A stretch of DNA of 64,000 bases. Source: Dyella marensis. GTDB taxonomy: Bacteria > Pseudomonadota > Gammaproteobacteria > Xanthomonadales > Rhodanobacteraceae. The stretch lies in the NCBI RefSeq assembly GCF_900112865.1, contig NZ_FONH01000019.1, positions 18,430 through 82,429 of the forward strand, in the 5' to 3' direction. Below the pieces are notes generated by a model. The model made no database searches. It had not been told where the DNA came from and worked only from the letters and a program-made list of their open reading frames with translations. Within the stretch, counting starts at the first letter, position 1. The number at the start of each line of letters is the position of its first letter. The translations under genes and the position numbers were made by a program. Below are positions 19,232 through 28,267 of this stretch, in pieces.

Positions 19232-19447
19232 ATGACACTTCCCAACACGCCACTCACCGTCGTCGCCAGTGGTGGCGACGCGCCGACGTCCGCAGAACAG
19301 AGCGTGCTGTCTCCGACATCCACGCCGGATGCGCCGCCGCTCCTGGGCACCGCCCACGTCGACTACAACCTGCACCCGCTCAAGGTGGCGGGCCTGGATC
19401 ATTTCATCGAACAGCCGGACGGCAACGAGCGCTTCCGTATTTCCTGA
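19232..19447 (+). CDS. Small hypothetical protein
   Basis: A 71-residue reading frame starts at ATG 19232 behind a good ribosome binding site (CAGGAG, ending 7 bp before the start). The product begins MTLPNTPLTVVASGGD. It is Pro/Ser/Thr/Ala-rich in its first half and ends with GTAHVDYNLHPLKVAGLDHF then EQPDGNERFRIS. No membrane segment, signal peptide or known motif is seen. I do not recognise it. The more conserved-looking second half and the ribosome binding site are the only support. It converges with the permease gene, whose stop is 25 bp away. Confidence 0.4.
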   Translation: MTLPNTPLTVVASGGDAPTSAEQSVLSPTSTPDAPPLLGTAHVDYNLHPLKVAGLDHFIEQPDGNERFRIS

Positions 19448-19471
19448 ATGCCGGATCGCGGGCGCGGCGCT

Positions 19472-20911
19472 TCAGCCGCGCCTGCGCATCAGGCTGTGGC
19501 GATAGCCGTAGGCGATGTAGATCAGCATGCCCAGCGTGGTCCATGCAGCGAGCAGGATCCAGTTGCCCAGGTTCATCTGCGCCAGCAGGAAAGCGCACAC
19601 CAGCACGCCCAGCGTGCAAACGGCCGGCGCCGCCGGCACGCGGAAGCCGCGCGGCAGGTTCGGATGCGTCCTGCGCAGCACCAGCACGCCGATGCACACC
19701 GTGGCGAAGGCCAGCAGCGTACCCATCGACAGCAGATCGCCCAGCAGGCTCAGCGGGAATACCGCCGCGAGGACGCCGCCCACCGCGCCCACCAGCAGCG
19801 TGGTGCGATGAGGCGTGCGATGGCGCTCGTGCACGGCGCCGAAGAAAGTCGGCAGCAGCCCGTCGCCCGCCATGCTGTAGAGGATGCGCGACAGGCCCAG
19901 GTGCATCACCAGGATCACCGAGGTGAGGCCAGCCACCGCACCGACCTGGGTCAGCAGCTTCAGCCAGGCCAGCGGCGGATGCGCCGCCAGCGCGGTCGCC
20001 ACCGGCTCGGCCGTGGCCAGCTGCGGATACGGCACCAGGCCGGTCAGCACCGCGGCGACGATGATGTACAGCACGGTGCAGATCGCCAGCGAAATGAGAA
20101 TGCCCGCCGGCACATTGCGCTGCGGATTGCGCGTCTCCTGCGCCGCCGTCGCCACCGCATCGAAGCCGATATAGGCGTAGAACACGCTGGTCGCCGCGCG
20201 GAACACGCCGGCCCAGCCGTAGTGATCGCCGCCCTGGTTCGCCGGCACGTAGGGATGCCACAGCGACGGGTCCACATATTGCAGTCCGCACACCACGAAC
20301 AGCACCACCACGATCACCTTCAGCGCCACCACCACGCTGGCGAACATGGTCGACTGCCTGGTGCCGCGATACAGCAGCGCGGTCAGCGCGGCGACGACCA
20401 GCAGCGCCGGCAGGTTGAGCAGCGCTCCGGTCAATTCCAGATGCCCGTCCTTGAAGCTCAGCGGCGCATTGGCCAGCGCCGCCGGCACCTCGATCCCCAG
20501 GCTCTTGAGCAGCCCCACGCCATAACCCGACCAGCCGACCGCCACCGACGACACCGCCAGCAGGTATTCCGCCACCACGTTCCACCCGATGAACCAGGCC
20601 AGCAGCTCGCCGAAGGTGGCGTAGGCATACACATAGGCGCTGCCCGACACCGGCAGCATCGCCGCGAACTCCGCATAGCTCAGCGCCGCCAGCGCCGCCG
20701 CCAGGCCGGCCAGCACGAAGGACAAGGTCAGCGCCGGCCCTGCATGCTCCGCCGCCGCCTGCCCCGTGATCACGAAAATACCCGCCCCGATCACCGCCCC
20801 CACGCCCAACACGACCAGTTCTTTCAGCCCCAGGGTCCGCCGCAGCGAATCATCGGCGGTGAGCGAAGCCTCGACAGGCTTCACGGCAAACAGCGAGCGG
20901 ATCAACGACAT
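19472..20911 (-). CDS. Amino acid permease, APC superfamily (cationic amino acid transporter type)
   Basis: This is a predicted inner-membrane amino acid carrier of 479 residues with about 13-14 hydrophobic segments. The start at 20911 gives MSLIRSLFAVKP followed by LRRTLGLKELVVLGVGAVIGAGIFV. The latter is the first-helix motif (GAVIGAGIF) that binds the amino-acid backbone in this superfamily. LSYAEFAAMLPVSGSAYVYAY and AYIGFDAVATAAQETRNPQR are also CAT-family segments. The exact substrate cannot be read from sequence. It stands alone on the minus strand between plus-strand rnhB and dnaE, with a REPIN upstream. Confidence 0.88.
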   Translation of the reverse strand: MSLIRSLFAVKPVEASLTADDSLRRTLGLKELVVLGVGAVIGAGIFVITGQAAAEHAGPALTLSFVLAGLAAALAALSYAEFAAMLPVSGSAYVYAYATFGELLAWFIGWNVVAEYLLAVSSVAVGWSGYGVGLLKSLGIEVPAALANAPLSFKDGHLELTGALLNLPALLVVAALTALLYRGTRQSTMFASVVVALKVIVVVLFVVCGLQYVDPSLWHPYVPANQGGDHYGWAGVFRAATSVFYAYIGFDAVATAAQETRNPQRNVPAGILISLAICTVLYIIVAAVLTGLVPYPQLATAEPVATALAAHPPLAWLKLLTQVGAVAGLTSVILVMHLGLSRILYSMAGDGLLPTFFGAVHERHRTPHRTTLLVGAVGGVLAAVFPLSLLGDLLSMGTLLAFATVCIGVLVLRRTHPNLPRGFRVPAAPAVCTLGVLVCAFLLAQMNLGNWILLAAWTTLGMLIYIAYGYRHSLMRRRG

Positions 20912-20978
20912 CGGAGCGCTCCGGAGCGCGGCGGAAAGCCCGGAACCATGCCAGCCACGCCCCGCCCTGGCAACTGGA

Positions 20979-21062
20979 CGCAGGTTGGGGTGAGCGCGGC
21001 GCACCCCGACGTCGCGGTATCGGCAGGCCTGTTGGGGTTCGCTGTGCTCACCCCAACCTACG
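20979..21062. repeat. REPIN copy A (paired inverted REP hairpins, 84 bp)
   Basis: Two inverted arms about 32 nt long start and end with CGCAG and CTACG. Each arm folds on itself: GTTGGGGT pairs with ACCCC(G/A)AC around a short GC stem. The left arm is the most diverged of the family (foot GCAG, ACCCCGAC), the right arm has the standard form. It lies between the divergent permease and dnaE. Relatives are at 25772, 32247 and 43548. Confidence 0.85.
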
Positions 21063-21146
21063 CGGCTGCGCATAAAACCGCGGAAGTCAATCTTGCCCGC
21101 CTGGGGGGTGCCGGTTAGCCTTCCCGCACTCACCGCGTGAGTCCGC

Positions 21147-24100
21147 ATGACCGTCCGCTTCGCCCACCTCCACCTGCACAGCGAATACTCGCTGGTCGAC
21201 TCGACCATCCGCATCAAAGCGCTGGTCGACGCCTGCGTGCGCGAAGGCATTCCCGCCGTCGCGCTCACCGACGAGACGAACATGTTCGCGCTGGTGAAGT
21301 TCTACAAGGCCTGCAGCGCCGCCGGCATCAAGCCGATCGGCGGCTGCGACCTGTGGCTGTCGATGCCCGACGACCCGCGCCCCTCCCGCGTCACCCTGAT
21401 CTGCCAGAACCGCGACGGCTATCTGAACCTGTCGCGCCTGGTCTCGCGCGTGTGGCGCGAAGGCCAGGGCAGCGGCAAGCCGATGGCCGACGCGGCCTGG
21501 CTCACGCCATCGGCGACTGAGGGCCTGATCGCCCTGGTCGGCCGCGAGAACGAAGTGGCGCGCCTGGCCGTCAACCAGGGCGTCGCCGCGGCCGCCGCGC
21601 GCCTGCGCCCGTTCGCGCGGCTGTTCCAGGACCGCCTGTATCTGGAGCTGACCCGCTGCGGCCGCGAAGGCGAGGAAACCTGGAATGCCGCCGCGCTGGC
21701 GCTGGCCGCCGAGCTCGACCTGCCGGTGATCGCCAGCAACGACGTGCGCTTCCTGCGCCAGGACGATTTCGAATCGCACGAAGCGCGCGTGTGCATCCAC
21801 CAGGGCCGCGTGCTGGCCGACCCCAAGCGTCCGCGCGACTACAGCGACCAGCAGTACCTGAAGACGCCCACGCAGATGGCCGAGCTGTTCGCGGACATCC
21901 CCGAAGCGCTGGAAAACACCGTCGAACTGGCCAAGCGCTGCACCCTGGAACTGAACTTCGGCACCTACTACCTGCCGAACTTCCCGGTGCCGGAAGGCCA
22001 CGACCTGGCCAGCTACATCCGCGAGCTCTCGCACGAAGGCCTGAAGGAACGCCTCGCCAGCAATCCGCTGGCCCCCGGCTATACGCTGGAGGATTACGTC
22101 GCCCGCCTCGACCGCGAGCTGGACGTGATCATCGAGATGGGCTTCCCCGGCTACTTCCTGATCGTGGCGGACTTCATCAACTGGGGTAAGCAGAACGGCA
22201 TCCCGGTAGGCCCGGGACGCGGCTCCGGCGCGGGCTCGCTGGTGGCCTGGGTGCTGAAGATCACCGACCTGGACCCGCTGCCGTTCAACCTGCTGTTCGA
22301 GCGCTTCCTCAATCCGGAACGCGTGTCGATGCCCGACTTCGACATCGACTTCTGCATGGACCGCCGCGACGAGGTGATCGACTACGTCGCGCGCAAGTAC
22401 GGCCGCGACCACGTCAGCCAGATCATCACCTACGGCTCGATGGCCGCGAAGGCGGTGCTGCGCGATTCCGGCCGCGTGCTGGGCATGGGCTACAACGCGG
22501 TCGACAAGATCGCCAAGCTGATTCCCGCGCGCCCGCTCGACCTCACGCTGTCGTGCGCGCTGGGCCGCTCGGAGAAGGCCAAGAAAGAACCCGACCGGGT
22601 GGTCAAGGAATTCTGCGACCTCTACGACCAGGACGAGGAAGCGAAGACGCTGATCGACCTGGCGCTGAGCCTGGAAAACCTCACCCGCAACGCCGGCAAG
22701 CACGCCGGCGGCGTGGTGATCGGCCCCAAGCCCCTGACCGAGTTCGCCCCGCTGTACTGCGAAGCCGGTGGCGGCGGCGTGGTGACGCAGTACGACAAGG
22801 ACGACGTCGAAGCCGTCGGCCTGGTGAAGTTCGACTTCCTCGGCCTGCGCACGCTGACCATCATCGACTGGGCGGTGAAGGCGATCAACGCGCGCCGCGC
22901 AGCCAGTGGCGAGGAGCCGCTGGACATCGCCGCGCTGCCGCTGGACGACGCCGCCACCTACAAGCTGCTGCAGCAGGCCAGGACGGTAGCGGTGTTCCAG
23001 CTCGAATCCTCGGGCATGCAGCGCATGCTCAAGGATGCGCGCGCCGACCGCTTCGAGGACATCGTGGCGCTGGTGGCGCTGTACCGCCCCGGCCCGATGG
23101 ATCTGATCCCCAGCTTCGTCGCGCGCAAGCATGGGCGCGAGGAAGTGCAGTACCCCGACCCGCGCGTCGAGCCGATCCTGAAAGAGACCTACGGCATCAT
23201 GGTCTACCAGGAGCAGGTGATGCAGATGGCGCAGATCGTGGGCGGTTATTCGCTCGGCGGCGCCGACCTGCTGCGCCGTGCGATGGGCAAGAAGAAACTC
23301 GAGGAGATGGCGAAGGAACGCGCCAAGTTCCGCGAGGGCGCCGCCAAGGACGGACTCTCCGGCGAGAAGGCCGACGAGATCTTCGACCTGATGGAGAAGT
23401 TCGCCGGCTACGGCTTCAACAAGTCGCACGCGGCCGCCTACGCGCTGGTCTCGTACCAGACCGCATGGCTGAAGGCGCACTACCCCGCCGAGTTCATGGC
23501 CGCGACGATCTCGTCGGACATGGACAACACCGACAAGGCGGTGACCTTCATCGACGAGTCCAAGGCGATCGGCCTCACCGTGCTGCCGCCGGACGTCAAC
23601 GCGTCGGAGTTCATGTTCGTCGCGGTCGAGCCGAAGGTGATCCGCTATGGCCTGGGCGCGATCAAGGGCGTCGGCCAGGGCGCCTGCGAATCGATCGCCG
23701 AGGAACGCGAACGCGGTGGTCCATACAAGGACTTGGCCGACTTCTGCCGCCGCGTCGACTCCACCAAGCTCAATCGCCGCGTGCTGGAAGCGCTGATCCT
23801 GTCCGGCGCGCTCGATGCGCTCGCGCCGACCCGCGCCAGCCTGATGCTGCAGCTGCCGGATGCGATCAAGGCGGCGGAGCAGCACCTGCGCGACAAGCAG
23901 TCGGGCCAGAACGACATGTTCGGCGCCGCCATGTCGGATAAGAGCGGGGGTACCGTGGCGCCCGTGGTGCAGATCGACCTGCCGACGGCCCCGGAATGGC
24001 CGCTCGAGCAGAAGCTGCAGGGCGAGCGCGACACGCTCGGCCATTACCTCTCCGGCCATCCCACCGATCCCTGGCGCGAGGAGCTGCAGCAGCTCTCCAC

Positions 24101-24716
24101 CTGCCCGCTGGGCGAGATCGCCGACCGCTACCAGCCGCCGCGCCCGCGCAAGGGCGACGACGACAACCGCTTCCGCCGCGGACCCGACACGCCGTGGACG
24201 GTGGCCGGCATGGTCACCGCCATCCGCAAGCGCGGCGAGAGCGATGCCTTCGTGCGCCTGGAAGACGGCACCGGCATCATCGAGGTGAGTTTCTTCGGCG
24301 AGCTGTACCAGCAGGTCGCCCCGCTGCTCACCCGCGACGAAATCCTGGTGGTCGAGGGTGGCCTGCGCATCGACGACTTCTCCGGCGGCGGCTTCGCCGT
24401 GCGCGCCCGCAGCGCGCACACCCTGGCCGACGCCTGCCGCCGCTTCGCGCGTGTGCTGCATGTGAAGCTGAACGGGGTCGGCCCCGGCTTCGTCGACCAG
24501 TTGCGCCAGATCCTGGCCGGCTACCGCAACGGCCGCACCAGCGTGGTGCTGCACGGCTACCACAACGCCATCGCCCAGGCCGACCTGGAGCTGGGCGACG
24601 CGTGGCGGGTCGAGGCCATCCCGGAGCTGCTGCGCGCCGTGCGCGCGGTGCCCGGGGTGCAGGCGGCCAGGCTGCGCATCGTTAAGACCGACGACCGCCC
24701 CTCGCGCGGCGACTGA
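21147..24716 (+). CDS. dnaE: DNA polymerase III alpha subunit
   Basis: DnaE is the replicative polymerase catalytic subunit, acting with beta clamp and epsilon in the holoenzyme. The 1189-residue product begins with the PHP domain (FAHLHLHSEYSLVDSTI). The C-family palm carries GPGRGSGAGSLVAWVL and the catalytic Asp pair in PDFDIDFCMD near residue 400. Fingers and the KSHAAAYALVSYQTAWLK segment lie near 760. A helix-hairpin-helix region and an OB fold (WTVAGMVTAIRKRGESDAF) near 1010 follow. Length and order are normal for gammaproteobacterial DnaE. It is followed by accA, as in many relatives. Confidence 0.98.
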   Translation: MTVRFAHLHLHSEYSLVDSTIRIKALVDACVREGIPAVALTDETNMFALVKFYKACSAAGIKPIGGCDLWLSMPDDPRPSRVTLICQNRDGYLNLSRLVSRVWREGQGSGKPMADAAWLTPSATEGLIALVGRENEVARLAVNQGVAAAAARLRPFARLFQDRLYLELTRCGREGEETWNAAALALAAELDLPVIASNDVRFLRQDDFESHEARVCIHQGRVLADPKRPRDYSDQQYLKTPTQMAELFADIPEALENTVELAKRCTLELNFGTYYLPNFPVPEGHDLASYIRELSHEGLKERLASNPLAPGYTLEDYVARLDRELDVIIEMGFPGYFLIVADFINWGKQNGIPVGPGRGSGAGSLVAWVLKITDLDPLPFNLLFERFLNPERVSMPDFDIDFCMDRRDEVIDYVARKYGRDHVSQIITYGSMAAKAVLRDSGRVLGMGYNAVDKIAKLIPARPLDLTLSCALGRSEKAKKEPDRVVKEFCDLYDQDEEAKTLIDLALSLENLTRNAGKHAGGVVIGPKPLTEFAPLYCEAGGGGVVTQYDKDDVEAVGLVKFDFLGLRTLTIIDWAVKAINARRAASGEEPLDIAALPLDDAATYKLLQQARTVAVFQLESSGMQRMLKDARADRFEDIVALVALYRPGPMDLIPSFVARKHGREEVQYPDPRVEPILKETYGIMVYQEQVMQMAQIVGGYSLGGADLLRRAMGKKKLEEMAKERAKFREGAAKDGLSGEKADEIFDLMEKFAGYGFNKSHAAAYALVSYQTAWLKAHYPAEFMAATISSDMDNTDKAVTFIDESKAIGLTVLPPDVNASEFMFVAVEPKVIRYGLGAIKGVGQGACESIAEERERGGPYKDLADFCRRVDSTKLNRRVLEALILSGALDALAPTRASLMLQLPDAIKAAEQHLRDKQSGQNDMFGAAMSDKSGGTVAPVVQIDLPTAPEWPLEQKLQGERDTLGHYLSGHPTDPWREELQQLSTCPLGEIADRYQPPRPRKGDDDNRFRRGPDTPWTVAGMVTAIRKRGESDAFVRLEDGTGIIEVSFFGELYQQVAPLLTRDEILVVEGGLRIDDFSGGGFAVRARSAHTLADACRRFARVLHVKLNGVGPGFVDQLRQILAGYRNGRTSVVLHGYHNAIAQADLELGDAWRVEAIPELLRAVRAVPGVQAARLRIVKTDDRPSRGD

Positions 24717-24754
24717 AGCCATCCCGCCGGCGCCCGGCAAGCCATACGGCCCCG

Positions 24755-24784
24755 TTCTCGCCTTTTCCGCCGCCCCGGTATACT
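24755..24784 (+). promoter_or_regulatory. Possible promoter of accA
   Basis: TATACT at 24779-24784 with a weak -35 TTCTCG (24755-24760, spacing 18) lies in the 98-bp dnaE-accA gap. It would give a leader of about 24 nt. The -10 is good, the -35 poor. Confidence 0.4.
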
Positions 24785-24814
24785 GCGCGGCTTCCGTGTC
24801 CCGACTAGCACCGA

Positions 24815-25771
24815 ATGAACCCGAACTTCCTCGATTTCGAACAACCCATCGCCGAACTGGAAGCGAAGATCGAAGAGCTTCGCCACGCCAGCCACGGGCA
24901 GGCGTTCAATATCGAGGACGAGGTCGTCCGGCTGCGCGAGAAGCTGAAGATCAAGACCGCGGAAATCTTCCGCAATCTCAGCTCCTGGCAGATCACCCAG
25001 CTGTCGCGCCACCCGGCCCGCCCCTACACGCTGGACTACATCAGCGTGATCTGCGAGGAGTTCCACGAGCTGGCCGGCGACCGCGCCTACGCGGACGACG
25101 CCGCCATCGTGGGCGGCATCGGCCGCATCAACGGCCGCTCGGTGGTGATCATCGGCCACCAGAAGGCACGCGATACCAAGGGCAAGGTGCGCCGCAACTT
25201 CGGCATGCCGCGCCCGGAGGGCTACCGCAAGGCGCTGCGCCTGATGAAGCTGGCCGAGCGCTTCAAGCTGCCCCTGCTGACCCTGATCGACACCCCCGGC
25301 GCCTACCCCGGCGTCGGCGCCGAGGAGCGCGGCCAGAGCGAGGCGATCGCGCGCAACCTGCTGGAAATGGCCGACCTGCGCGTGCCGATCGTGTGCACGG
25401 TGATCGGCGAAGGCGGCTCCGGCGGCGCGCTGGCCATCGGCGTGGGCGACCGCACGGTGATGCTGCAGTACTCCACCTATTCGGTGATCTCGCCCGAAGG
25501 CTGCGCCTCGATCCTGTGGAAGAGCGCCGACAAGGCCAAGGACGCTGCCGAGGCGCTGGGCCTCACCGCGCCGCGCCTGCTGGAGCTGGGCCTGATCGAC
25601 AAGCTGGTGCGCGAGCCGCTGGGCGGCGCCCACCGCAATCCGCATTCGATGGCGGTGCGCCTGAAGGCCGTGCTGCTCAACCAGCTCGACGAGCTGGAAG
25701 CATTGCCGATCGATGAGCTGCTGCAGCAGCGGTATCAGCGGCTGCGCGGGTACGGCGCCTATACCGAATAA
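24815..25771 (+). CDS. accA: Acetyl-CoA carboxylase carboxyltransferase subunit alpha
   Basis: AccA with AccD transfers the carboxyl group from biotin to acetyl-CoA, making malonyl-CoA for fatty acid synthesis. The 318 residues include the N-terminal helical part ([19 protein letters not shown]), then [31 protein letters not shown], the crotonase-fold active-site segments [21 protein letters not shown] and [14 protein letters not shown], and [11 protein letters not shown]. Length equals E. coli AccA within one residue. A REPIN begins at the base after its stop codon. Confidence 0.98.
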   Translation: MNPNFLDFEQPIAELEAKIEELRHASHGQAFNIEDEVVRLREKLKIKTAEIFRNLSSWQITQLSRHPARPYTLDYISVICEEFHELAGDRAYADDAAIVGGIGRINGRSVVIIGHQKARDTKGKVRRNFGMPRPEGYRKALRLMKLAERFKLPLLTLIDTPGAYPGVGAEERGQSEAIARNLLEMADLRVPIVCTVIGEGGSGGALAIGVGDRTVMLQYSTYSVISPEGCASILWKSADKAKDAAEALGLTAPRLLELGLIDKLVREPLGGAHRNPHSMAVRLKAVLLNQLDELEALPIDELLQQRYQRLRGYGAYTE

Positions 25772-25860
25772 CGTAGGTTGGGGTGAGCCGCAGGCGAACC
25801 CCAACGGGCCTCTCACATCGATGTGCCTGTTGGGGTTCGCTGCGCTCACCCCAACCTACG
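25772..25860. repeat. REPIN copy B (89 bp) directly after accA
   Basis: The left arm 25772-25805 and the right arm 25829-25860 are inverted REP hairpins with GTAG at each outer foot. The left arm folds as GTTGGGGT (25777-25784), GA, GCC, loop GCA, GGC, GA, ACCCCAAC (25798-25805). The right arm has a shorter GC-GCA-GC tip. The 23-nt spacer holds a perfect palindrome CACATCGATGTG (25814-25825). The element touches the accA stop codon and precedes the NYN gene by 51 bp. Confidence 0.92.
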
Positions 25861-25911
25861 CCGCGCAATCATGGCGCTATGATCCCCCGGCCCATTCCGC
25901 CGGAGGCCGCC

Positions 25912-26664
25912 ATGGCCAGCGACAGCACCAAGCTCGCCGTCCTGATCGATGCCGACAACGCGCAGCCGAATCTCGCCGAAGCCCTGCTCGCCGAAGTGGC
26001 CAAGTACGGCACCGCGCACGTCAAGCGCGCCTACGGCGACTGGACCAGCCATCACCTGAAGACCTGGAAAGAGCAGCTGCTCACCCAGTCGATCCAGCCG
26101 ATCCAGCAGTTCGGCTACACCAGCGGCAAGAACGCCACCGACTCGGCGATGATCATCGATGCGATGGACCTGCTGTACTCGGGCCGCTTCGACGGCTTCT
26201 GCATCGTCTCCAGCGACAGCGACTTCACCCGCCTGGCCGCGCGCATCCGCGAGTCGGGGCTGATTGTGTACGGCTTCGGCGAGCGCAAGACGCCCGATCC
26301 CTTCGTCGCGGCCTGCGACAAGTTCATCTACACCGACATCCTGGTCGCCAAGCCCGACGAGGAAGCGCCGCTGAAGCCGCGCGGCGCCACCCAGCTCAAG
26401 CAGGACAGCGGCCTGGTGAACCTGCTGCGCAACGCGGTGGAAGCCGCTTCGGACGACGATGGATGGGCCGGACTCGGAGGCGTGGGTTCCATCATTACCA
26501 AACAGCGGCCGAATTTCGATGCGCGCAGCTATGGCTACAGCAAGCTCAGCGAGTTGATCGCTGCCACCGCGCTGTTCGACATAGAACGCCGCAGCCCCGG
26601 CGAAGGCCGGCCGAAAGTGATCTACGTGCGCGACAAGTCGAAGAAATCCGTAGCTCGTGAGTAG
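25912..26664 (+). CDS. NYN-domain (PIN-like ribonuclease fold) protein with C-terminal OST-HTH/LOTUS domain
   Basis: The 250-residue product has an N-terminal NYN domain: LAVLIDADNAQ with acidic residues, TDSAMIIDAMDLLYSG, and the strand FCIVSSDSDFTRLA with the DSD acidic cluster. These fit a metal-dependent nuclease fold related to LabA/DUF88 and MARF1. The C-terminal part (about 165-245: GLVNLLRNAVEAA, DDDGWAGLGGVGSII, SYGYSKLSELI, VIYVRDK) is an OST-HTH RNA-binding domain. I choose the ATG at 25912 behind GGAGG (25902-25906). The target RNA is unknown. It overlaps tilS by 8 bp. Confidence 0.85.
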   Translation: MASDSTKLAVLIDADNAQPNLAEALLAEVAKYGTAHVKRAYGDWTSHHLKTWKEQLLTQSIQPIQQFGYTSGKNATDSAMIIDAMDLLYSGRFDGFCIVSSDSDFTRLAARIRESGLIVYGFGERKTPDPFVAACDKFIYTDILVAKPDEEAPLKPRGATQLKQDSGLVNLLRNAVEAASDDDGWAGLGGVGSIITKQRPNFDARSYGYSKLSELIAATALFDIERRSPGEGRPKVIYVRDKSKKSVARE

Positions 26665-27976
26665 CGGTCTCGTGAGTAGCGCCGATCCGCTTGTCGTCCT
26701 GCTGCGGCGCGCCCTGCGCAAGCATCCCGCCGGCGCGCTCTGCGTCGCCTTCAGCGGCGGCCCCGATTCCACGGCGCTGCTGCATGTCCTTGCCGGCATC
26801 GAGGAAGCGCGCGCGCGCGGACTGCGCGCGGTGCACGTCGACCATGGCCTGCATGCGCACAGCGGCGCATGGGCGGAGCAGGCGCGGCAGTTCTGCTCCG
26901 TGCTGGAAATCGAATGCACTGTCGTGCGTGTGCAGGTGGAGCGGCACGGCGGCGAAGGCATCGAAGCCGCCGCGCGCCATGCACGCTATGCGGCCTTCGC
27001 CGAGGTGCTGCGCGCGGGCGAATGGCTGCTGCCCGGCCACCATCGCGACGACCAGGCCGAGACCGTGCTGCTCAAGCTGCTGCGCGGCAGCGGGCCGGAA
27101 GGCCTGGGCGGCATGCGCGAACTGCGCCCGCTCGGCGCCGGCATGCTTTGGCGCCCGTTGCTGCAGACGCCGCGCGAGGTGTTGCGCCAATACGTGCAGC
27201 GCCATCATCTGCCGGTGATCGACGATCCGTCGAACGCCGACACGCAGCTCTCGCGCAACTATCTGCGCAACGAAATCCTGCCGCATGTGGTCGGGCATTG
27301 GCCGCACGCGATCGACTCCATCCTGCACGCCGCTGCGCATCAGCGCGCCGCCGCCGACGCGCTGCGCACGCAATGGCTGGCCTCGTTCGCGCAGTTGCAC
27401 GACAACGCCACCGGCAGCCTCGATGCGGCCGCCTGGCTGGCCCTGCCGCCGGCGCTGCGCGATCCGCTGCTCGATCACTGGCTGCGCGCGCGCGGCCGGC
27501 GTATCCCCACCCTGGCGCAACGCGCACAGATCGAGCGCCAGCTGCGCGAGCTGCGCGAAGGCCGCGTGCCCTGCATCCACTGGCCGGACACCGACCTGCG
27601 CATCTGGAAGGGGCGGCTGTGGGCGCTGGCGCCCGCACGGACGCTGCCGCCGGACTGGCAGGCGGCCTGGACGGGACAGCCGCTGACGCTGCCCGACGGC
27701 AGCCTGCTGGCATGGCAGGGCCCGCCGCTGCGTGAGGCGCTGACCGTGCGGCTGCGCCGGGGCGGCGAACGCATCCGTCCCAGCGGCGACCGCCATACGC
27801 GGGAACTGCGCGACCTGTTCCAGCAGGCTGGACTGCCGCCGTGGCGGCGCGCGGCCTGTCCGCTGATCTATGCCGGCGACGAGCTGCTCGCGGTGGCCGA
27901 CCGGTGGCGCAGCGAAGCGGGCGAAATCTGGTTCCGCGGCGCCGGCGGAACGCCGCACTGGCGTTGCGCGGATTGA
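26657..27976 (+). CDS. tilS: tRNA(Ile)-lysidine synthetase
   Basis: TilS converts C34 of the CAU anticodon of minor tRNA-Ile to lysidine, so that it reads AUA. The PP-loop SGGPDSTALLHVL lies near residues 33-45, then HVDHGLHAHS, and GHHRDDQAETVLLKLLRGSG which is diagnostic. The C-terminal TilS domains follow (LRRGGERIRP, HTRELRDLFQQAGLPPWRR). The start is GTG, at 26657 or 26672; both lie at the end of the NYN gene, so translation is probably coupled. The 439 residues fit the family. Confidence 0.95.
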   Translation: MSSGLVSSADPLVVLLRRALRKHPAGALCVAFSGGPDSTALLHVLAGIEEARARGLRAVHVDHGLHAHSGAWAEQARQFCSVLEIECTVVRVQVERHGGEGIEAAARHARYAAFAEVLRAGEWLLPGHHRDDQAETVLLKLLRGSGPEGLGGMRELRPLGAGMLWRPLLQTPREVLRQYVQRHHLPVIDDPSNADTQLSRNYLRNEILPHVVGHWPHAIDSILHAAAHQRAAADALRTQWLASFAQLHDNATGSLDAAAWLALPPALRDPLLDHWLRARGRRIPTLAQRAQIERQLRELREGRVPCIHWPDTDLRIWKGRLWALAPARTLPPDWQAAWTGQPLTLPDGSLLAWQGPPLREALTVRLRRGGERIRPSGDRHTRELRDLFQQAGLPPWRRAACPLIYAGDELLAVADRWRSEAGEIWFRGAGGTPHWRCAD

Positions 27977-28009
27977 TTCCGGACGGTCGCTGCGTTAATT
28001 TTTCCGGCC

Positions 28010-28267
28010 ATGGCCAAGCCTGCTCCCTCCCCCGCCGAACCCGCTTCTCCCGCCGATTTCGAACATTCGCTGGACGAGCTCGAGCAGCTGGTGGCGCGCA
28101 TGGAAGGCGGCGACCTGAGCCTGGACGATTCCCTGGCTTCGTTCGAACGCGGCATCGGCCTCTACCGGCATTGCCAGCAGGCGCTGGAACAGGCCGAACT
28201 GCGCGTGAGGCTGCTGCTCGATCCTGAAGCCCCCGACAGCGCAGAACCGTTTGAACCCGAACTTTGA
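28010..28267 (+). CDS. xseB: Exodeoxyribonuclease VII small subunit
   Basis: XseB binds XseA to form the single-strand-specific exonuclease VII. The 85-residue product has a Pro/Ala-rich N-terminus and then the family core [37 protein letters not shown]. It overlaps ispA by 17 bp, the classic xseB-ispA pairing. Dxs, the usual third gene, is not here. Confidence 0.95.
   Translation: MAKPAPSPAEPASPADFEHSLDELEQLVARMEGGDLSLDDSLASFERGIGLYRHCQQALEQAELRVRLLLDPEAPDSAEPFEPEL

Noticed and set aside
21087..24740. A 1200-codon open frame opposite dnaE
   Set aside because: It is complementary to the dnaE coding frame and its composition is that of a mirror frame; no start signal or motif is seen.
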